Of a stretch of DNA of 64,000 bases, positions 53,855 through 61,520 are shown piece by piece (position 1 is the stretch's first letter; each line of letters opens with the position of its first letter). The translations under genes were made by a program, and so were the position numbers. The notes below the pieces were generated by a model that ran no database searches, had not been told where the DNA came from, and was given only the letters and a program-made list of their open reading frames with translations. Source of the stretch: Flavobacterium sp. CG_23.5 (GTDB lineage Bacteria > Bacteroidota > Bacteroidia > Flavobacteriales > Flavobacteriaceae); the NCBI RefSeq assembly GCF_017875765.1, contig NZ_JAGGNA010000001.1:2073001-2137000 (forward strand), read 5' to 3'.

Positions 53855-53882
53855 GTACGGACAAGTCGCCACTTGCCCCTAC
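53855..53882. repeat. 28-bp palindromic repeat GTACGGACAAGT...
   Basis: GTACGGACAAGTCGCC followed by ACTTGCCCCTAC is an imperfect palindrome; ACAAGT pairs with ACTTG(T) around CGCC. This type of GTAnGGnCAAGT palindrome occurs widely in bacterial genomes as a short interspersed repeat. It lies just upstream of the metG promoter. Confidence 0.55.
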
Positions 53883-53899
53883 GTTATCATAAAAATACT

Positions 53900-53907
53900 T
53901 ATTTTTG
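53900..53907 (+). promoter_or_regulatory. -7 promoter box for metG
   Basis: TATTTTTG lies 41 bases before the ATG at 53949 and inside the longer open frame, so it supports the later start. Confidence 0.55.
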
Positions 53908-53948
53908 CACCGCCTTCTGAATTAATTTCAGAATCTAAAAATAATTTT

Positions 53949-56045
53949 ATGACACAGAATCCAAAAAGATATACGATTACAGCGGCATTGCCTTATACGA
54001 ACGGACCAATTCACATTGGACATTTGGCGGGGGTTTACGTGCCTTCTGATATTTATTCCCGTTATTTACGTTTGCAAGGTAGAGACGTTTTGTTTGTTTG
54101 CGGAAGCGATGAACACGGCGTAGCGATTTCTATGAAAGCCAAAAAAGAAGGCATTACACCTCAGGAAGTAATCGATAAATATGACGGAATTATCAGAAAA
54201 TCGTTCTCGGATTTCGGAATTTCGTTTGATAATTACTCCAGAACTTCGGCTAAAATTCACCATGATACGGCTTCGGAATTTTTTAGAACTTTATATGAAA
54301 AAGGAGATTTTATAGAACAAGTAACGGAGCAATTGTATGATGCCAAAGCGGATCAGTTCTTGGCAGACCGTTTTGTGGTGGGAACTTGTCCAAAATGTGG
54401 CAACGAAGAAGCCTATGGCGACCAATGCGAAAAATGCGGTTCTACGCTGAATGCTACGGATTTGATTAATCCAAAATCGACAATTACAGGAGAATCTCCT
54501 ATTATGAAATCGACGAAGCACTGGTTTTTGCCTTTGGATCGTTATGAAGATTTTTTGAGAGAATGGATTCTTGTAGGGCATAAAAACGACTGGAAACCTA
54601 ATGTTTACGGACAAGTAAAATCATGGATTGATGGCGGATTAGAACCTCGTGCGGTAACGCGTGACCTCGATTGGGGAATTGACGTTCCCATTGAAGGTGC
54701 CGAAGGGAAAAAATTATACGTATGGTTTGATGCGCCAATTGGCTATATTTCATCAACCAAGGAATGGGCTTTGCGCGAAGGAAAAGATTGGGAACCGTAC
54801 TGGAAAGACAAAGACACTAAACTGGTTCACTTTATAGGGAAAGACAATATTGTTTTTCACTGCATCATTTTTCCGGCGATGCTAAAAGCCGAAGGCAGCT
54901 ATATTTTACCAGATAATGTTCCTGCAAATGAGTTCTTGAACTTGGAAGGAAATAAATTATCTACGTCTAAAAACTGGGCGGTTTGGTTGCACGAATATTT
55001 GGAAGAATTTCCGAATCAGCAAGATGTTTTGCGTTATGCTTTGACTTCGAATGCGCCAGAAACTAAGGATAATGATTTTACGTGGAAAGATTTTCAAGCG
55101 AGAAATAATAACGAATTGGTAGCGATTTATGGGAATTTCATTAATCGTGTGGTGGTTTTAACCAATAAATACTACAATGGCGTTGTTCCGCAACCAAGCC
55201 CCCTAACACCCGAAGGGGGAACTCCAAACTTCACGGATTATGACAATGAAGTATTAACCGAATTGAAAGCCTATCCAGCGGTTATTTCTAGTTCGATTGA
55301 AAGATACCGTTTCCGTGAAGCGTTAAGCGAATTGATGAATGTGGCGCGTTTAGGAAATAAATATTTAGCCGATGAAGAGCCTTGGAAAGTTATCAAAGAC
55401 AACCCAGAGCGCGTGCAAACACAAATGTATGTAGCCTTGCAAATTGCTGCTGCTTTAAGCGTGTTGTGTGAACCGTTTTTACCTTTCACAGCAACAAAAT
55501 TATCTAGAATTTTAAAAATTGAAAATAAAATCGGTTGGAATTCAATCGCTGAAACTTCGGATTTAATTCCGACGGGACACCAAATTGGCGGTCCCGAAGT
55601 TTCGGGAGAATTGCTTTTTGCCAAAATTGAAGATGAGGAAATCCAAAAACAAATAGATAAATTGGAAGCTACAAAAACAGCGAATAAAGCCGAAAACAAG
55701 GTGTCCGAACCACAAAAAGAAGCGATTCAATTTGAGGATTTTGCCAAAATGGATTTGCGCGTTGGAACCATTCTAGAAGCAGAAAAAATGCCAAAAGCCA
55801 ACAAGCTTTTGATTTTGAAAGTAGATACCGGTATTGACGTTCGCACGATTGTTTCGGGAATTGCCGAGAGTTTTTCGCCAGAAGAAATTGTGGGTAAAAA
55901 AGTAACCGTTCTAGTTAATTTGGCTCCAAGAAATCTTCGTGGCGTAGAAAGTCAAGGAATGATCTTGATGACCACAAATGCTAAAGGAAAATTAGTTTTT
56001 GTAAATCCGGATGCTGAAGCTGCGAATGGAGAGACGATAAATTAA
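53949..56045 (+). CDS. metG: Methionyl-tRNA synthetase with C-terminal tRNA-binding domain
   Basis: The enzyme charges tRNA-Met. The HIGH motif is [10 protein letters not shown], the zinc knuckle has CPKCGNEE and CEKCGS, and the KMSKS equivalent is KLSTSKNW. The C-terminal ~115 residues (from [18 protein letters not shown]) are the EMAP/Trbp111-like tRNA-binding domain. The start [11 protein letters not shown] gives 698 residues; the longer frame upstream contains the -7 box and a repeat. Residues 417-425 (SPLTPEGGT) come from an in-frame copy of the short palindromic element that also follows sodA; they lie in a surface-type linker of the anticodon-binding region. Confidence 0.96.
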   Translation: MTQNPKRYTITAALPYTNGPIHIGHLAGVYVPSDIYSRYLRLQGRDVLFVCGSDEHGVAISMKAKKEGITPQEVIDKYDGIIRKSFSDFGISFDNYSRTSAKIHHDTASEFFRTLYEKGDFIEQVTEQLYDAKADQFLADRFVVGTCPKCGNEEAYGDQCEKCGSTLNATDLINPKSTITGESPIMKSTKHWFLPLDRYEDFLREWILVGHKNDWKPNVYGQVKSWIDGGLEPRAVTRDLDWGIDVPIEGAEGKKLYVWFDAPIGYISSTKEWALREGKDWEPYWKDKDTKLVHFIGKDNIVFHCIIFPAMLKAEGSYILPDNVPANEFLNLEGNKLSTSKNWAVWLHEYLEEFPNQQDVLRYALTSNAPETKDNDFTWKDFQARNNNELVAIYGNFINRVVVLTNKYYNGVVPQPSPLTPEGGTPNFTDYDNEVLTELKAYPAVISSSIERYRFREALSELMNVARLGNKYLADEEPWKVIKDNPERVQTQMYVALQIAAALSVLCEPFLPFTATKLSRILKIENKIGWNSIAETSDLIPTGHQIGGPEVSGELLFAKIEDEEIQKQIDKLEATKTANKAENKVSEPQKEAIQFEDFAKMDLRVGTILEAEKMPKANKLLILKVDTGIDVRTIVSGIAESFSPEEIVGKKVTVLVNLAPRNLRGVESQGMILMTTNAKGKLVFVNPDAEAANGETIN
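55197..55223 (+). repeat. In-frame palindromic element inside metG (family 2)
   Basis: AGCCCCCTAACACCCGAA followed by GGGGGAACT is 27 bp long, nine codons, and matches the element after sodA at 7819-7849. The CCCCC and GGGGG arms can pair. It encodes the SPLTPEGGT insert of MetG. Confidence 0.7.
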
Positions 56046-56069
56046 ATTTTATTTCCATAGCGAACTAAA

Positions 56070-56111
56070 TGTCAAAAAATCTATTCAGAAAATAAATAGA
56101 TTTTTTGACAT
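56070..56111 (+). terminator. metG terminator
   Basis: The 16-bp stem TGTCAAAAAATCTATT/AATAGATTTTTTGACA with a 9-base loop lies 25 bases after the metG stop and is followed by T-rich sequence. Confidence 0.75.
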
Positions 56112-56131
56112 TTTTATTTTAATTAAAATAA

Positions 56132-56139
56132 TATATTTG
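56132..56139 (+). promoter_or_regulatory. -7 promoter box for the CsgG-like gene
   Basis: TATATTTG lies 41 bases before the ATG at 56181. Confidence 0.5.
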
Positions 56140-56180
56140 CGAAAACGTATTAATTATCTTATTAAAGACCTAAGCACATT

Positions 56181-56828
56181 ATGAAAAAAAATCTACTAAT
56201 TATTATCTGTTTGTTTTCAAGCATGTTCATGTTTGCACAATTTGAAAGTTCTAAACAAATTTTTGAATCACCAAAGCTAAAACAAGAAATTGCTAATCAA
56301 AAGACTATTGCATTATTACCCTTCAAATCTACTATTTCCTACAAACGATTACCGAAAAATTTTGATGTCAGTACTAACGCTGCAGAAGAAATAAAATTAA
56401 GCGATAATTTACAATCAGGTTTATATACTTACCTTTTACGAAAGTCACCAGATTATACCGTCACAATACAAGATACGGAAAGAACAAATGCACTTTTAAA
56501 ACAAAATGGCATATTTGATAAAATCGACACAATGACACCAGATGCAATTGCGAAAATACTTGGAGTTGATGCCGTTTTAAAATGCAGTTATGCTTACGAA
56601 AAAACAAGCAGCGAGGGTGTTGCGATAGTTAAAACTCTTTTAATAGGCTTTGGCACCGGTAAAGTTGCAACTGGTGAATTAACAATGAACATCTATAATG
56701 CAAAAGATGGTGAATTACTTTGGCGATTCTACAAACAAATGAGCGAAGATGTGATGAGTTCCGCAAATGCAGTTATGGAAAGAATGATGAGAAAAGTGGG
56801 GCGCAATTTTCCTTATGAAAAAGGATAA
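56181..56828 (+). CDS. Secreted protein with CsgG-like features, unknown function
   Basis: A signal peptide (residues ~1-20, ending MFMFAQ) precedes a 195-residue domain. The order of a beta strand (KTIALLPFKS), a helix with a Leu/Tyr-rich face, VTIQDTERTNALLKQNGI, IAKILGVDAVLKCSYAYE and a final TMNIYNAKDGELLWRF resembles the CsgG/TolB-N-like fold of curli-export and penicillin-binding-protein activator families. The similarity is by pattern only. It has no lipobox Cys. It is monocistronic, with its own -7 box and a strong terminator. Confidence 0.5.
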   Translation: MKKNLLIIICLFSSMFMFAQFESSKQIFESPKLKQEIANQKTIALLPFKSTISYKRLPKNFDVSTNAAEEIKLSDNLQSGLYTYLLRKSPDYTVTIQDTERTNALLKQNGIFDKIDTMTPDAIAKILGVDAVLKCSYAYEKTSSEGVAIVKTLLIGFGTGKVATGELTMNIYNAKDGELLWRFYKQMSEDVMSSANAVMERMMRKVGRNFPYEKG

Positions 56829-56850
56829 TTCTTCCCTAAAAATAAAAAAT

Positions 56851-56888
56851 AAAAAACAATGGGGCTTGATGAGCCCCATTGTTTTTTA
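56851..56888. terminator. Terminator after the CsgG-like gene
   Basis: The stem ACAATGGGGCT/AGCCCCATTGT with a 5-base loop is followed by six T. Confidence 0.85.
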
Positions 56889-56897
56889 AAAATGTTA

Positions 56898-56905
56898 TAG
56901 TTTTG
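56898..56905 (+). promoter_or_regulatory. -7 promoter box for the HAD hydrolase gene
   Basis: TAGTTTTG matches TAnnTTTG and lies 22 bases before the ATG at 56928. Confidence 0.55.
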
Positions 56906-56927
56906 ACAAACATCTAATTTTATCCAA

Positions 56928-57614
56928 ATGAGCCTAAAAGTAATAGCCTTCGACGCCGATGATACCCTTTGGGTAAACGAAACGTATTTTGATGAAACCG
57001 AGAAAAAATTTTGTGGGTTGATGGAGGATTATTTATCGCATCAAGGGATTTCTCAGGAACTTTTTAAAGTGGAAATCGACAATTTAAGATTGTACGGCTA
57101 CGGAATAAAAGGCTATATTCTCTCGATGATTGAAGCAGCGATGACTATTTCGAATAATACACTTCCCATTGCAATGATTGAGAAAATTATCCAATACGGA
57201 AAAGAATTACTAGAAAAACCAATCGTATTATTGGAAGGAGTCGAAGAAACATTAGAAGCATTAAAAGGAAAATATAAACTAGTTGTTGCCACCAAAGGCG
57301 ATTTATTAGACCAACGACGAAAATTACATAATTCTGGTCTGGGTCATTATTTTCATCATATAGAGGTGATGTCAGACAAACAGGAAATCGATTATTCTGA
57401 CTTAATAAAGCGTTTGGAAATACAACCTTCGGAATTCTTTATGATTGGAAATTCATTGAAATCAGATGTTTTACCGGTTTTAGCTATTGGCGGACACGCC
57501 GTACATATTCCGTTTCACACGACTTGGGCACATGAAAAAATCGACCATAAAGTAGAGCACGAGAATTTCAGTGCTTTCGAAAAAATAACTGATGTATTAA
57601 AACGACTGGAATAG
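56928..57614 (+). CDS. HAD-superfamily hydrolase
   Basis: This cytoplasmic phosphatase-like enzyme of 228 residues has motif I FDADDTLW (Asp9, Asp11), motif II VVATKGD and motifs III/IV ending FFMIGNSLKSDVLPVLAIGG. The cap is a small helical type (residues ~20-100). The substrate is unknown. It is expressed alone from its own -7 box. Confidence 0.88.
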   Translation: MSLKVIAFDADDTLWVNETYFDETEKKFCGLMEDYLSHQGISQELFKVEIDNLRLYGYGIKGYILSMIEAAMTISNNTLPIAMIEKIIQYGKELLEKPIVLLEGVEETLEALKGKYKLVVATKGDLLDQRRKLHNSGLGHYFHHIEVMSDKQEIDYSDLIKRLEIQPSEFFMIGNSLKSDVLPVLAIGGHAVHIPFHTTWAHEKIDHKVEHENFSAFEKITDVLKRLE

Positions 57615-57989
57615 TTAAGCTTTTAAAAAGACCTATTATAAATTTGTCTAAACTTTTGGGTTTAGTCTAAATCAATTAAAACGATTTTTTATAATTTAAA
57701 GCCGTTTTCTGCGCTATTTTAGCGCTTAAACTCAGTCCATAATGACTAAAAAAAAGGTAAAATGACCTGTTTTTGAGGTGTTTTTACTGCAGATTTATTC
57801 TTTTTTTAAAAAAATAATTCTATTTATACCCTTCTTAAAAAAACATAACAATCTGATTTACTATACTTTAATTTCATATATTAATTCCGATTTTTACAGA
57901 ATTAAAATTATTTGTTACAAAATTAACTGTTAGAAAAAACTCATAAAACAATATGTTGTATTTTTGCCAAGAATTTAAAAATTAAAATT
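57615..57989. other. Upstream region of ompA
   Basis: No gene is seen in this 375-bp AT-rich gap. It holds a small hairpin GCGCT/AGCGC (57711-57725), a T-rich stretch and the ompA -7 box at its right end. The length suggests upstream regulatory sites for the strongly expressed porin-like gene. Confidence 0.4.
57959..57966 (+). promoter_or_regulatory. -7 promoter box for ompA
   Basis: TATTTTTG lies 23 bases before the ATG. Confidence 0.6.
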
Positions 57990-59261
57990 ATGAAAAAAAT
58001 CATACTTACTTTAGTTTTCGCAGCTGGTTTCACAACCTTAAGCGCTCAAACAGAGACAGTAAAAACTACAGAAACTGCTGTAGAAAACACGTACAACAAA
58101 TGGTCTGTTGAATTAGCCGGTGGTTTCAACAAACCTACAAGAACAATGACAGCAGGTTACAGAACTGCAGTAGTTAGTCCTTATGTTGCAGATTTAGGAG
58201 TTAGATACATGTTTAACAACAAATTTGGTTTAAAAGCTGATTTTGGTTACAACAGTTTTCAAGAAGGTGATAATTCACTTCCTTTTGACACAAAGTATTA
58301 CAGAGTAGACTTACAAGGAGTTGCTAACTTAGGTAGAATCATGAGTTTTGAAACTTGGACTAAAACTTTAGGTTTATTAGGTCACGCAGGTGTAGGTTTG
58401 TCATTTTTGGAAAGAGAAAATCCTACTTATGCAAAAGACAGAATGGGTAACTTAATGGCTGGTGTAACTGGTCAAATCAAATTGACAAACAGAATTGCAT
58501 TAACAGGTGATTTTACGACTATCGTAAATGCTCGTCAGAATCTTACATTTGATACAGCAAGTAGAGTTCGTTCAAATGGATTTTCTGGAGTTCTTTTTAA
58601 TGGTACTGTAGGTTTAACTGTTTACTTAGGTAAAGATGTAAAACATGCTGACTGGGTTATTGATAACGAAGGTAAATTTGCTGCAATTGACGCAAGATTT
58701 ATGGCTATCGAAAACAAAATGTTAGATACTGACAATGATGGCGTAGCTGATTATTTAGATCAAGAACAAAATACTCCTGCTGGTCAAATGGTTGACACTA
58801 AAGGAAGATCTATTGATAAAAACAACAACAATGTTCCTGATGAAACTGAAGCTTACATCATGAAAAACTATGCAGCTAATACTGGAGACGGTTCTGTTGT
58901 ATACAATAATGAATTGATTAAAAGTTTAATTAATGGTGGTTATGTAGCTGTTTATTTTGATTTCAACAAATCAACACCAACTAACGTTTCTACTGAAGGT
59001 ACTGATTTTATCTTAACTTACTTAAGAAACAATCCTTCTGCTTCAGTTGACATTATTGGTCATGCTGACGAATTAGGAAGATCTGCTTACAATGATAAAT
59101 TATCTAATGCAAGAGCAACTAATGTAAAAAACACTTTAGTAAAAGCTAATGTAGATGCCTCAAGATTGAATGTAGTTGCTGCTGGTGAAGACACTTCAGT
59201 TGATAAAGATTCAGATGCTGCAAGAAAATTAGTAAGAAGAGTTACTTTTAGAGTAAAATAA
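57990..59261 (+). CDS. OmpA-family outer-membrane protein with TSP3-type repeats
   Basis: This major surface protein has a signal peptide (MKKIILTLVFAAGFTTLSAQ), an N-terminal ~200-residue beta barrel, a calcium-binding thrombospondin type 3-like linker (DTDNDGVADYLDQEQNTP and DKNNNNVPDETEAY), and the C-terminal peptidoglycan-binding OmpA domain (about 310-423, with VDIIGHADELGRSAYNDKLS). Total length is 423. Codon usage is notably uniform (AAC/AAA/GGT-rich), as expected for a highly expressed protein. A perfect terminator follows. Confidence 0.93.
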   Translation: MKKIILTLVFAAGFTTLSAQTETVKTTETAVENTYNKWSVELAGGFNKPTRTMTAGYRTAVVSPYVADLGVRYMFNNKFGLKADFGYNSFQEGDNSLPFDTKYYRVDLQGVANLGRIMSFETWTKTLGLLGHAGVGLSFLERENPTYAKDRMGNLMAGVTGQIKLTNRIALTGDFTTIVNARQNLTFDTASRVRSNGFSGVLFNGTVGLTVYLGKDVKHADWVIDNEGKFAAIDARFMAIENKMLDTDNDGVADYLDQEQNTPAGQMVDTKGRSIDKNNNNVPDETEAYIMKNYAANTGDGSVVYNNELIKSLINGGYVAVYFDFNKSTPTNVSTEGTDFILTYLRNNPSASVDIIGHADELGRSAYNDKLSNARATNVKNTLVKANVDASRLNVVAAGEDTSVDKDSDAARKLVRRVTFRVK

Positions 59262-59277
59262 TTTACTTCTTTATATC

Positions 59278-59316
59278 AAAAAGCCCTAAAGGAAATTTCC
59301 TTTAGGGCTTTTTTTA
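59278..59316. terminator. ompA terminator
   Basis: A 30-bp perfect palindrome AAGCCCTAAAGGAAA/TTTCCTTTAGGGCTT is followed by a T run. Confidence 0.9.
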
Positions 59317-59372
59317 TTTATCCTATTTTAGATTTTCATAAAAAATGACCTTCCATATTAAAAGAATAACTT

Positions 59373-59380
59373 TATTTTTG
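59373..59380 (+). promoter_or_regulatory. -7 promoter box for the CAT-like gene
   Basis: TATTTTTG lies 22 bases before the TTG start at 59403. Confidence 0.55.
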
Positions 59381-59402
59381 CAAATAATATAAACCTTGAA
59401 TT

Positions 59403-60032
59403 TTGAAAGCACTGTTAGATTTAGAAAACTGGCCAAGGGCATCACATTTTCATTTTTTTAGACAATTTGAAGAACCATTTTTTGGGGCAACAGTTGTAAT
59501 AGATTGCACGAGGGCTTATAAAAGAACTAAAGAGTTGAATACCTCTTTTTTTATCTACTACCTTCACAAAACATTGGTTGCAGTAAATTCGATTGAATCG
59601 TTCCGTTATCGTATTTATGAAGACCAAATTTATATTTATGACCAAATAAATGGCTCCGCAACAATCGGGCGGGAAGACGGATCCTTTGGATTCTCTTTGA
59701 TTGAATACAATGTTGATTTTACTGTTTTCGAAAAAACGGCAAAAACAGAAATTGAACGCGTACAAAATACTGCTGGTCTTTTTACAAGAACTTTCGAAGA
59801 GGAGAATTTAATTCATTTTTCAGCCATTCCATGGCTCAATTTCACTTCACTATCACACGCCAGAAGTTATACTTTTCCGGACAGTTGCCCGAAGATTTCC
59901 TTTGGAAAAATGATGGTTACTGAAAACGGCAAAAGAACCATGTCAATGTCAATTCATGTGCATCACGGATTAATGGATGGTCTTCATCTGGGACAATTTG
60001 TTGATTATTTCCAAGAAATTATGAATCAGTAA
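59403..60032 (+). CDS. Chloramphenicol acetyltransferase-family protein
   Basis: The 209-residue protein follows the classical (type A) CAT fold: the start LLDLENWPRASHFHFFRQFEEPFF, a substrate strand and the active-site motif VHHGLMDGLHLGQF with catalytic His188 and Asp192. Chromosomal relatives in Flavobacteriaceae often lack proven drug-acetylating activity, so native substrate and resistance are both unproven. The start is TTG; the -7 box and conserved N-terminus leave no other option. Confidence 0.85.
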   Translation: MKALLDLENWPRASHFHFFRQFEEPFFGATVVIDCTRAYKRTKELNTSFFIYYLHKTLVAVNSIESFRYRIYEDQIYIYDQINGSATIGREDGSFGFSLIEYNVDFTVFEKTAKTEIERVQNTAGLFTRTFEEENLIHFSAIPWLNFTSLSHARSYTFPDSCPKISFGKMMVTENGKRTMSMSIHVHHGLMDGLHLGQFVDYFQEIMNQ

Positions 60033-60080
60033 ACTAAGTATTTTTTGTAACTTTACGAAGGAAACTTTAAAAACTTAGCC

Positions 60081-60584
60081 ATGTTATCAAAAACCATTGA
60101 AACCGCACTAAACCATCAGGTTCGTATCGAAGCTGAATCTTCACAAATTTACCTTTCTATGGCTTCTTGGTCTGAAACTCATGGTTTGGAAGGTATTTCA
60201 AAATTTATGTATGTACAATCGGATGAGGAACGCGCGCACATGCTTAAGTTGGTAAAATTCATCAACGAACGTGGCGGTCATGCCCGAGTTACAGAATTAA
60301 AAGCACCAAAGACAACCTATGAAACATTCAAAGAAATGTTTGAAGAGCTTTATAAACACGAAATTTTTGTTTCAGCCGCTATCAACGAATTGGTCGATAT
60401 TTCACTGTCTGAGAAAGATTATGCTACGCACAACTTCTTGCAGTGGTACGTATCCGAACAAATTGAAGAAGAAGCTCAGGCTAAACTTATTTTAGATAAA
60501 ATAAACTTAATTGGCGATGATAAAGGCGGTTTGTATTTATTTGATAGAGATATCCAACAACTGTCTGAAAAATCCACGGTTTAA
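60081..60584 (+). CDS. ftnA: Non-heme ferritin
   Basis: The protein forms a 24-subunit iron store. The ferroxidase ligands are present at Glu17, Glu50, His53 and Glu94 and the C-terminal WYVSEQIEEEAQAKLIL helix is canonical. At 167 residues it is a normal bacterial FtnA. There is no Fur box visible upstream. It lies between the CAT-like gene and a tiny Lys/Cys-rich gene. Confidence 0.95.
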   Translation: MLSKTIETALNHQVRIEAESSQIYLSMASWSETHGLEGISKFMYVQSDEERAHMLKLVKFINERGGHARVTELKAPKTTYETFKEMFEELYKHEIFVSAAINELVDISLSEKDYATHNFLQWYVSEQIEEEAQAKLILDKINLIGDDKGGLYLFDRDIQQLSEKSTV

Positions 60585-60653
60585 AAAGACAATAAATAGT
60601 CACTCTATTTAACACAAAAGGAGTATTATCTCATAATTTTAATTCTCTACAAA

Positions 60654-60809
60654 TTGAGTAAAAAGAATAAAAATAAGGAAAAGAAAAAGGATAAAAAAGT
60701 AGGCCCTAAAAGCGATAAAGCTGATAAAGGCTTAAAGAAAGAATGTTGCGAAAAATATAAAAAAGGCGAAGACAAACGATGCAAACGATGTCCCTGCTTT
60801 GATTTATAA
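60654..60809 (+). CDS. Small Lys-rich protein with a C-terminal Cys cluster
   Basis: This 51-codon frame begins with TTG and encodes a strongly basic N-terminal half (repeated KK/KD pairs) followed by KKECCEKYKKGEDK and RCKRCPCFDL. Six Cys in the last 20 residues (CC, CxxC, C) suggest a metal site. I recognise the CCxKY...CKxCP pattern from small Bacteroidota proteins but know no function. Codon use (Lys AAA, Cys TGT/TGC) is like its neighbours. No ATG is available in frame after the upstream stop at 60597, so the TTG start is assumed. Confidence 0.55.
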   Translation: MSKKNKNKEKKKDKKVGPKSDKADKGLKKECCEKYKKGEDKRCKRCPCFDL

Positions 60810-60854
60810 AAAAAAGAAAATTGATTGCTTTTCGCTAGTTTATTTTACATAAAA

Positions 60855-60883
60855 AAACCACCGATGATTATCGGTGGTTTTTG
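60855..60883. terminator. Terminator after the Lys/Cys-rich gene
   Basis: The stem AACCACCGA/TCGGTGGTT with a 6-base loop is flanked by A and T runs. Confidence 0.8.
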
Positions 60884-61001
60884 CTTTGTTTCCAGTAATA
60901 GTTTGCAACATCATAACAACTACAAGCTAATTAAAGAGGTGTCATTAGTCAAAATGACCATATGATAAAAGGAGACCAAAACGGAGAATGTTTACGGACT
61001 A

Positions 61002-61334
61002 TTATTTCCCTAAAAGAAGAACATCGTTAACCACTACTTCCGTAATATACCGTTTTTCACCATTTTTATCATCGTAACTTCTATGGGTTAATTTCCCTTC
61101 AATGGCTATTTCTTTTCCTTTAGTAACATATTTTTCAATGATTTCGGCAGTTTTACCCCAAGCTACTAATTTGTGCCATTGGGTTTCTTCAACTTTTTCT
61201 CCTTTATCGTTTTTGTAGCTTTCGTTTGTAGCAATTGTAAAATTGGCTAATTTTTTTCCTCCGTCAAAATTTTTGATTTCTGGATCATTCCCTACGTGTC
61301 CAATTAACTGTACTTTGTTTCTTAATGCATTCAT
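61002..61334 (-). CDS. ssb: Single-stranded DNA-binding protein, short form
   Basis: The OB-fold SSB begins NKVQLIGHVGNDPEIKNF and contains NFTIATNESY and WHKLVAWGKTAEIIEKYVTKG. The length is only 110 residues; the protein stops right after the OB fold and lacks the flexible acidic C-terminal tail that recruits repair partners. It may therefore be an accessory SSB, with the full-length one elsewhere. A CATCTTTG at about 61402 (minus strand) is a poor -7 match. Confidence 0.9.
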   Translation of the reverse strand: MNALRNKVQLIGHVGNDPEIKNFDGGKKLANFTIATNESYKNDKGEKVEETQWHKLVAWGKTAEIIEKYVTKGKEIAIEGKLTHRSYDDKNGEKRYITEVVVNDVLLLGK

Positions 61335-61473
61335 GGCGTGTAAAATTTAAATGTTAGTGTATATAAGTTATTTGTTGAATCCTTCTTTCAAATCAACAGG
61401 GCAAAGATGCGGTGAGTTCAAAAAATTATTCGGTAGATAACTACTTACTTTCGGTTGTAACTATTTGTAAACG

Positions 61474-61503
61474 TTTGTAAATGGAATTAAATTGTTACAT
61501 TTG
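61474..61503 (+). promoter_or_regulatory. Promoter of the GNAT-nitrilase gene (-33 and -7)
   Basis: TTTG at 61474-61477 and TACATTTG at 61496-61503 are separated by 18 bases, the expected spacing. The ATG follows 17 bases later. Confidence 0.65.
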
Positions 61504-61520
61504 GTAGAAATCAATTTGTT

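Noticed and set aside
55271..55699. A 142-codon minus-strand frame inside metG.
   Set aside because: It is antisense to the conserved metG reading frame and has no promoter or domain.
59403..60032. An acquired antibiotic-resistance cassette.
   Set aside because: Although the CAT active site is intact, base composition and flanks match the chromosome and no mobile element is near, so a native gene is more likely.
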